Source of the DNA: an uncultured Actinomycetes bacterium
GTDB taxonomy: Bacteria > Actinomycetota > Acidimicrobiia > Acidimicrobiales > RAAP-2
DNA: 64,000 bases
Assembly (NCBI GenBank): GCA_903825895.1
Contig: CAIKCI010000008.1
Location: 46,700-110,699 of the forward strand
Direction of reading: 5' to 3'
Below the pieces are notes generated by a model that saw only the letters and a list, made by a program, of their open reading frames with translations, made no database searches and had not been told where the DNA came from. Made by a program: the position numbers and the translations under genes. This document shows positions 58,257 to 64,000 of this stretch, in pieces. Within the stretch, counting starts at the first letter, position 1, and every line of letters begins with the position of its first letter.

Positions 58257-58964
58257 TCAGAACAGCTTGGCTGCAAGTTTCTTGCGATAGGTGGCGGCAA
58301 GTTCGCTCTCGGGTCCGAGTGTGGCCAAGAGATCAAGATATTCTTGGCGAGCATCGTCATCACCCACGACTCGCTCCAAGAGTTCGTCCAAGAGTGGGGC
58401 CATCTCTTGGCTCTTGAGATCAACCTCTTGTTCGGCTAATCGTGCTTGCGCCACCAAGACACTGACCTCGGGCGTTTCTGGCACTTTGGCAAAAAGTTGA
58501 AGGGCCTCTTGGGGGCGATTCCTCTCTAACAAGAGCGCTCCGAGCGCAATAATCACCTTGCCATTCGCCGGTTCAAGTTCAAGAGCTTTTCGAAGAGAGG
58601 CTTCATCGCCTACACCGAGAAGTTGGTCGGCTTCGCTTTGGGTTGGGATAATGCGATTGAGAAACTCTTCGATCTCGCGTTCGCTCAGCGCCCCAACGAA
58701 ACTGTCGACGACCTGCGTGTCCACCACAGCAAAGACGGCCGGAATGGACTGCACCTGGAACATTTGGGCGATCTGGGGATTGGCATCCACGTCGACCTTG
58801 GCCAGTTCCACGCTCCCGCCCCGAGCCGCGACCGCCGTTTCGAGCATGGGCCCGAGTGTCGTGCATGGCCCACACCAAGTGGCCCAGAGATCGACAATCA
58901 CCGGGACGCTTCGGGACCGCTCGAGGACCTCGGCGGCAAACGTGGCATCGGTCACATTAAGCAT
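58257..58964 (-). CDS. Thioredoxin-domain protein with TPR-like tail (CnoX/YbbN-type)
   Basis: A 235-residue protein. The N-terminal thioredoxin domain has the active site ATWCGPC (Cys31, Cys34); the C-terminal 120 residues are helical repeats resembling TPR, as in YbbN/CnoX, where they bind unfolded proteins or chaperonin. In those proteins the cysteine motif is often changed, but here both cysteines are present, so redox activity is likely. It is divergent from the APH-type gene and 3 bases upstream of folP on its strand. Confidence 0.85.
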   Translation of the reverse strand: MLNVTDATFAAEVLERSRSVPVIVDLWATWCGPCTTLGPMLETAVAARGGSVELAKVDVDANPQIAQMFQVQSIPAVFAVVDTQVVDSFVGALSEREIEEFLNRIIPTQSEADQLLGVGDEASLRKALELEPANGKVIIALGALLLERNRPQEALQLFAKVPETPEVSVLVAQARLAEQEVDLKSQEMAPLLDELLERVVGDDDARQEYLDLLATLGPESELAATYRKKLAAKLF

Positions 58965-59023
58965 GTCTTGAGGTTACCGGTCAAGACGCCCCACCGGCTC
59001 GCTTCAAGCGATAGCGTCTGTTT

Positions 59024-60082
59024 ATGTCAATTGATGCAGCACCTCCGAGAGGAATCGCCGTCGAGGCGGTCTCAACATGGCTCGAAGCGTCCATCGAGGA
59101 CTTCACCGGGCCCTACACGTTTGATCTTGTGGCCGGAGGCCGATCAAATCTGACCTTTCGCGTCACCGACGCCAAGGGGCGAGCGCTTGCGCTACGCCGA
59201 CCCCCCGTCAGCCATGTGTTGCCGACCGCGCACGACATGGTGCGAGAATTCACCATTCTCAATGCTCTCCAAGGCACGGGTGTTCCCGTGCCCACGACCT
59301 TTGGCCTCTGCCTCGATGATGAAGTCAACGAACGACCGTTCTACGTCATGGAGTTTGTCGACGGCCATATCTTGCGCGACGCCGCGACCGCGACGTCGGC
59401 TTTTAGCGAGAAACAACGAAGCACCATTGGCCCCAATCTGGCAGCCACCTTGGCGGGGCTCCATCGCGTCGACGTCGACGCCATCGGCTTAGGCGACTTG
59501 GCGCGGAAGGACGCGTACATTGAGCGCCAGCTCAAGCGCTGGCGGGGACAGTATGACCAGATGCAGGTCGAGGGCGTCAGCCACGATGGCCTCATCGAAG
59601 CCGTCGGCGACGCCTTAGCGGCCACGATTCCTCCTCAACAAGCCGTGAGCATTGTCCATGGTGATTATCGACTCGACAACGTGGTGCTCAATGATGCCGG
59701 CGAGGTCGCAGCCATTCTGGACTGGGAAATCTGCACCCTCGGTGATCCGCTGGCCGATATTGGCCTCCTGATGGTCTACTGGTCAGAAGCTGGAGATGCC
59801 TCGGCCGCGCTGCTTGGTGTCTCCCCCACGATGGCGCCGGGGTTTTCACCACGCGCTGAGGTGCTCGAGACATACGGCAAGGAAAGTGGCTACGACCTTT
59901 CACGCGTGGCCTATTACCAAGCCTTCGGCTACTGGAAACTGGCCTGCATTCTCCAAGGAGTCTTCGCTCGCTCCATCGCCGGTGCTTCTGGCGGCGACAC
60001 CTCGAGTGTGGACTCGTTCCCTCAGCACGTCGCGCTGTTAGCGCAGACGGCAAGTGATCTCTTGGAGCGTTCACCGCAATGA
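59024..60082 (+). CDS. Aminoglycoside phosphotransferase-like kinase (ACAD10/11-like)
   Basis: A 352-residue protein-kinase-fold enzyme. The catalytic loop is VHGDYRLDNVVL (about residues 210-221), and the metal-binding motif is ILDWEICTLGDPLADIG. These sequences match the APH group that in many actinobacteria is associated with acyl-CoA dehydrogenases, not antibiotic resistance. The substrate is unknown. It overlaps the next gene by ATGA. Confidence 0.88.
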   Translation: MSIDAAPPRGIAVEAVSTWLEASIEDFTGPYTFDLVAGGRSNLTFRVTDAKGRALALRRPPVSHVLPTAHDMVREFTILNALQGTGVPVPTTFGLCLDDEVNERPFYVMEFVDGHILRDAATATSAFSEKQRSTIGPNLAATLAGLHRVDVDAIGLGDLARKDAYIERQLKRWRGQYDQMQVEGVSHDGLIEAVGDALAATIPPQQAVSIVHGDYRLDNVVLNDAGEVAAILDWEICTLGDPLADIGLLMVYWSEAGDASAALLGVSPTMAPGFSPRAEVLETYGKESGYDLSRVAYYQAFGYWKLACILQGVFARSIAGASGGDTSSVDSFPQHVALLAQTASDLLERSPQ

Positions 60083-60966
60083 GCGAAGCCTTTGAATCCT
60101 CTCTTTATGAACTCTTCGACGATCCTTCTCTGAGCGAACCAGTCTTAATTGTGGCGCTCGAAGGCTGGGTCGATGCTGGGTTGGGAGCCTCGACCGCCAT
60201 GGCGGCTCTCCTTGATTCTTCGCCGACCGAGCTCTTGGCCAGTTTCGATGATGATCGTTTACTTGACCAGCGGGCACGCCGCCCCATTGCTCGCATTGTC
60301 GATGGCGTGACGACCTCACTTTCGTGGCCCGCGATCGAACTCCGTATGGGGGCAGATCGCAATGGTGCTGATGTGCTCTACCTGGTCGGCCCCGAGCCTG
60401 ACATGCACTGGAACCGATTCGTGGACGCCGTCGTGGAACTGGCCCACCGCTTAGAGGTGCGCCTCGTTGTTGGACTTGGTGCCTTCCCCGCTCCCGCGCC
60501 CCACACCCGCCCGGTTCGCTTGGCCGCCACGGTGCCCGAAGCATCGGCCGCGCTCCTTGAGCGGATCGGCCTCGTGGCGGGAGAGCTCGAAGTGCCTGCA
60601 GGCATTAGCTCAGCACTCGAGATGGGCTTTGGCGAAAGCGGCATCGACATGATTACCCTGTGGGCTCGTGTGCCCCACTACGTCGCCGCTATGGGATTTC
60701 CCCAAGCGTCATCTGCGTTAGTAGAAGGCCTTTGTGCGATCTCGAATCTCTCCTTCGATGCCACGCAACTCGCCGGCCAAGCCGATCACTCCCGAGCGCA
60801 AGTCGATGATCTCATTGCATCAAATCCCGAGCACATCGCCATGGTCCGAGCGCTGGAGACAACAATGGACGCCACCGAAGGCAACACCCTCGGGGTCGAC
60901 GAACTCCCGTCGGGAGATGAACTAGCTGCCGAGCTCGAACAGTTTTTGCGCGGTGAAGAGGCCTGA
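60079..60966 (+). CDS. PAC2-family proteasome-assembly-chaperone-like protein
   Basis: A 295-residue PAC2-domain protein. It has ALEGWVDAGLGASTAMAAL near residue 23, VVGLGAFPAPAPHTRPV near 131 and VWARVPHYVA near 192. PAC2 proteins in actinobacteria often occur near proteasome genes, but none is seen here. The function is unknown. Its C-terminal 45 bases overlap the convergent DUF45 gene, a larger convergent overlap than is usual. Confidence 0.87.
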   Translation: MSEAFESSLYELFDDPSLSEPVLIVALEGWVDAGLGASTAMAALLDSSPTELLASFDDDRLLDQRARRPIARIVDGVTTSLSWPAIELRMGADRNGADVLYLVGPEPDMHWNRFVDAVVELAHRLEVRLVVGLGAFPAPAPHTRPVRLAATVPEASAALLERIGLVAGELEVPAGISSALEMGFGESGIDMITLWARVPHYVAAMGFPQASSALVEGLCAISNLSFDATQLAGQADHSRAQVDDLIASNPEHIAMVRALETTMDATEGNTLGVDELPSGDELAAELEQFLRGEEA

Positions 60967-61566
60967 CTCTGGCTGAGGGGGTGACTTGCGGGGAAGAGTT
61001 TTTGCGGGAGCGAGCGATTCAGTGAATTCAAGACCGAGTTGATAGCCCTCTAAAAAAATCGACGCTTCGTCTTGGCGCTCGAAGCGATTGGCGAGTTCAT
61101 AGAACGCCGCGGAGTGATCAGGATGAACAAGGTGCGCGAGTTCGTGGACCAGCACCGCATCGAGGATCCAGCCCGGAACGTGGCGTAGTCGCTCGGAGAT
61201 TCGAATCGCTCCCGAGTCTGACGAACACGAGCCCCAACGTTTGCGTTGGGTGGTAACAAACGACACGGACGTTGGGACCCGGTCGATTCCATGCTCTTTG
61301 GCCAATGCCACCGCACGAGCTAACAATTCTGGGTCCGAAGCTCGAGCCGCAGGTCGCCGCCGAGCTGAGCGTTTCACCAGCCAAGTAATCAGTGATTCAC
61401 GCTCGTCACCGGCAACGTGCGTTGGCAGAGCGACAATCAAGGTCGTTCCTTCCCACCAAGCCGTGGCCGTTTTTTTCCGCTTCGTGCTGGTGCGGATTTC
61501 GAGTGGCGGGGTCGTTGCGGTGGCTTCTCGGATCTCGACAGTTGCAGAGGATCTGGCCACGGTCAA
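60922..61566 (-). CDS. DUF45 (YgjP-like) metallopeptidase
   Basis: A 214-residue protein with the zinc motif HELAHLVHPDHS (His141, Glu142, His145 and His151 or His148 as a third ligand), preceded by the family RKRWGSCS motif (108-115) that characterises DUF45/YgjP. The substrate is unknown. It lies immediately downstream of leuS on the same strand, 3 bases from its stop, and overlaps PAC2 convergently. Confidence 0.85.
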   Translation of the reverse strand: MTVARSSATVEIREATATTPPLEIRTSTKRKKTATAWWEGTTLIVALPTHVAGDERESLITWLVKRSARRRPAARASDPELLARAVALAKEHGIDRVPTSVSFVTTQRKRWGSCSSDSGAIRISERLRHVPGWILDAVLVHELAHLVHPDHSAAFYELANRFERQDEASIFLEGYQLGLEFTESLAPAKTLPRKSPPQPESGLFTAQKLFELGS

Positions 61567-61569
61567 ACC

Positions 61570-64000
61570 TTAGACAACGATATTGACGAGTTTGGGAGGT
61601 CGAGCGATCACTCGCTTGGGTGTCTGACCACCGAGCTCTTCAATGATTTTTGACTCTGCTAAAGCTTGGGCGATTGCAGCATCCTCGCTCACGGCTTGGT
61701 CAACCTCCACGCGTTCCTTTACCTTGCCGTTGATCTGAATCACCATGGTAACGGTTTCGCTGCGCACGAGGTCAGGATCGAACGAGGGCCAGGGCAACTC
61801 ATGGATGTGCTGGCCGTGGCGACGTTGATAAAGCTCGGCAGGCAAATGGGGTGCCAGCGGTGCGAGAAGCAGCAACAAGGTGTCGATCGCCTCGTCGAGG
61901 ACCTCTTGGGAAACAGGGGTATCGCTTTGGACATAGCGCGTCAAAAGATTGACCTGTTCCATCATGGCGGCCACGACGGTGTTGTAGCTCCAGCGCTCTA
62001 AGTCTTCGGTGACTTTTTTGGTCGTCTTGTGCGTTGCGCGGCGCACCTCGAGGTCTTCATCGCTGAGAACACCGTCGCTACGGGTGGCATGAGGATTCGT
62101 CGCCAAGCGCCAGAGGCGATCAAGGAAGCGCCCACAGCCTTCAATGATGTTGTCGGTCTGGTCGGTCCAGTCGAAGTCATCAGCTGGTGGTCCCACGAAG
62201 AGGTGGAAGAGGCGAAGTCCATCGGCCCCCACGCTTCGGTAGTACTCCGTGGGAGCGACGAGATTACCCTTTGATTTCGACATCTTCGATCCATCCATGC
62301 GGATCATGCCTTGGGTGAAGAGTCGTTTGAACGGCTCGCGATCGATGCCCGGGGCGATGCCGAGGTCAATGAGCGCTTTCGTGAAGAAACGCGCATAGAG
62401 AAGGTGCAGAATGGCGTGTTCAATGCCGCCGATGTATTGATCGACCGGCATCCACTTCGCCGCTGCCGCAGGATCGAAAGCTTGACGTTGGTCGAATGGG
62501 TCGGTGTAGCGAAGGAAGTACCAACTCGAGTCGACGAAGGTGTCCATCGTGTCGGTCTCCCGACGTGCTGGTTGATCGCAATTTGGACACGCCACGTTGA
62601 CAAACGCATCGTGGGTGGCGAGTGGCGACTGGCCGGTTGGCGCAAAGGACACGTCGTCGGGAGCGACCACGGGTAGTTGGTCTTCGGGCACGGGTACGAT
62701 CCCACAGGACTCGCAGTGCACGACCGGGATCGGACAGCCCCAAAAGCGCTGGCGAGAGACTAGCCAGTCACGCAGGCGATAGTTGATGGTGCCACTGCCG
62801 AGACCTTGATGTTCGAGCCATTTGATGGCCGTAGCTTTTGAGGTGGGAATGTCCATCCCGTCGAGGAACTCGCTGTTGATTTTGATGCCGTCGCCGTTGT
62901 ACGCCTCGTCGAAGTCGTCGGGCAAGCCTTCGGGGGGAACGGTAGTGCGGACGATGGGGAGTCCATAAGCCTTGGCGAAGGCGAAGTCACGCTCGTCTTC
63001 GGCCGGGACCGCCATAATGGCGCCTGTGCCGTATCCCATGAGGACGTAGTCAGCGACGTAGACCGGAACCGGAGAGCCGGTAAACGGATTGATCACCGAA
63101 CTTCCCGTGAAGGCTCCACGCTTCGACAGCGGTCCTCCCTCAGACGACGTGCGCTCGATGTCACTCGCCCCAGCGATGCGCTCTTGGAGTGCCGTCACTT
63201 CAGCACGTTGTGCATTCGTAGTCAGTTCACCGACGAGGGGGTGCTCCGGGGCCAACACCGCATAAGTCATCCCAAAGCTGGTGTCCGGTCGTGTTGTAAA
63301 GACGTCAATGGCCAGATCGTCTCGGCCTTCGACCTTGAGGGCAAACTCTGCTCCTTCGCTGCGGCCAATCCAGTTGCGCTGCATAATTTTGACGCGCTCA
63401 GGCCAGTCAAGGTCATCAAGACCCTCTAACAGCTCATCGGCATAGTCGGTGATTTTAAAGAACCACTGTTCGAGTTCTTTCTTCTCAACGAGGTCACCTG
63501 AACGTTCACAGGTGTCATCGGCGAGGACTTGTTCATTGGCCAGCACCGTGGCGCACCCGGGACACCAGTTCACAGGGGCGTTCTTGCGATAGACCAACCC
63601 GGCTTTGAGGAATGCCAAGAAGATGCTCTGGGTCCAGCGGATATATGCCGGGTCGTGGCTGCGCACTTCTCGACGCCAGTCGTAGACCGCACCGAGCTTC
63701 CTCACCGATCCTCGAAGCTCTTCGATGCGTTCATCGGTGAAGGTCCTCGGATGGGTGCCGGTCTTGATCGCCGCATTTTCTGCCGGCAGCCCAAAGGAGT
63801 CAAAACCAAATGGCGACAAGACGCCGAAACCCTTCATTGTTTGATAGCGGACCACCAGGTCACCGAAGGTGTAATTACGCACGTGGCCTTGGTGGGCGGC
63901 CCCCGAAGGATAGGGATACATGCAGAGGGCGTAGTACTTGGGACGAGGGTCATCGTTGTCGACCTCATAGAAACCAGAGGCCAGCCACTCCTCTTGCCAC
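61570..64000 (-). CDS. leuS: Leucyl-tRNA synthetase (5' end beyond window)
   Basis: A class I synthetase; 809 codons are visible, the frame continuing to the window edge as WQEEWLASGFYEV, then DPRPKYYALCMYPYPSG. The HIGH signature reads HQGH in PSGAAHQGHVRNY, and the KMSKS motif is intact in KMSKSKGN. The CP1 editing domain has the GTGAIMAVPAEDERD segment. Bacterial LeuRS is about 800-950 residues, so only a short N-terminal piece is missing. Confidence 0.96.
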   Translation of the reverse strand, partial: WQEEWLASGFYEVDNDDPRPKYYALCMYPYPSGAAHQGHVRNYTFGDLVVRYQTMKGFGVLSPFGFDSFGLPAENAAIKTGTHPRTFTDERIEELRGSVRKLGAVYDWRREVRSHDPAYIRWTQSIFLAFLKAGLVYRKNAPVNWCPGCATVLANEQVLADDTCERSGDLVEKKELEQWFFKITDYADELLEGLDDLDWPERVKIMQRNWIGRSEGAEFALKVEGRDDLAIDVFTTRPDTSFGMTYAVLAPEHPLVGELTTNAQRAEVTALQERIAGASDIERTSSEGGPLSKRGAFTGSSVINPFTGSPVPVYVADYVLMGYGTGAIMAVPAEDERDFAFAKAYGLPIVRTTVPPEGLPDDFDEAYNGDGIKINSEFLDGMDIPTSKATAIKWLEHQGLGSGTINYRLRDWLVSRQRFWGCPIPVVHCESCGIVPVPEDQLPVVAPDDVSFAPTGQSPLATHDAFVNVACPNCDQPARRETDTMDTFVDSSWYFLRYTDPFDQRQAFDPAAAAKWMPVDQYIGGIEHAILHLLYARFFTKALIDLGIAPGIDREPFKRLFTQGMIRMDGSKMSKSKGNLVAPTEYYRSVGADGLRLFHLFVGPPADDFDWTDQTDNIIEGCGRFLDRLWRLATNPHATRSDGVLSDEDLEVRRATHKTTKKVTEDLERWSYNTVVAAMMEQVNLLTRYVQSDTPVSQEVLDEAIDTLLLLLAPLAPHLPAELYQRRHGQHIHELPWPSFDPDLVRSETVTMVIQINGKVKERVEVDQAVSEDAAIAQALAESKIIEELGGQTPKRVIARPPKLVNIVV

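Overview
The window is a gene-dense bacterial chromosome segment. Housekeeping gene order (hrcA-dnaJ-rsmE-HIT-phoH-ybeY-corC-era, uppS near recO, lepA next to rpsT and holA, dnaG-rpoD), a GTP-type PEP carboxykinase, an LLM-class F420-type oxidoreductase and frequent ATGA/GTGA start-stop overlaps point to an actinobacterium. I infer a member of Acidimicrobiia with moderate GC content, but no 16S rRNA gene is present to prove it.

Layout: 1-12.7 kb holds core metabolism: recG (cut by the window edge), a FakA-like DAK protein, rpmB, thiL, pckG, an MFS protein, a DUF1295 membrane protein, NDH-2, a DUF1003-like protein, an aldehyde dehydrogenase and a CAT-anticodon tRNA. From 12.9 to 23.6 kb (to 24.9 kb if the amidohydrolase belongs) lies the most unusual region, a minus-strand natural-product operon. 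In transcription order it holds two tandem Nif11-like-leader precursor peptides, an intrinsic terminator, a YcaO enzyme, a TfuA partner, an HPr-kinase-like protein with a degenerate P-loop, a PAPS sulfotransferase, an HlyD-type adaptor, a C39-peptidase ABC exporter and a second NHLM-type ABC exporter. From 25 to 31 kb come an orphan amino-acid-type binding protein, CorA, a VOC protein, a large right-handed beta-helix surface protein with an N-terminal LAYTG-like element, a small membrane protein and tRNA-Asn. From 31 to 64 kb the window is mostly housekeeping: rpoD-dnaG, a DrrAB-like ABC pair, glyS, hemW, photolyase, recO, uppS, dinG, an LLM oxidoreductase beside an apparent SDR remnant, the eight-gene hrcA-to-era string behind a CIRCE operator, a GT-C membrane protein, lepA, rpsT, holA, folP, thioredoxin, an APH-type kinase, PAC2, a DUF45 metallopeptidase and leuS (cut by the window edge).

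How the parts work together: in the 12.9-23.6 kb cluster the precursors carry a leader ending in a GA-type C39 cleavage site and a conserved Ser/Thr-containing hydrophobic core. YcaO plus TfuA are expected to modify the backbone (thioamide, or azoline/azole). The sulfotransferase and the HprK-like protein are candidate side-chain tailoring or accessory factors. The C39 exporter, second ABC protein and HlyD adaptor should cleave the leader and export the product. This gene combination is not one I can match to a characterised compound. No gene-free stretch exceeds about 300 bases. I saw no rRNA, insertion sequence, integrase or CRISPR array.
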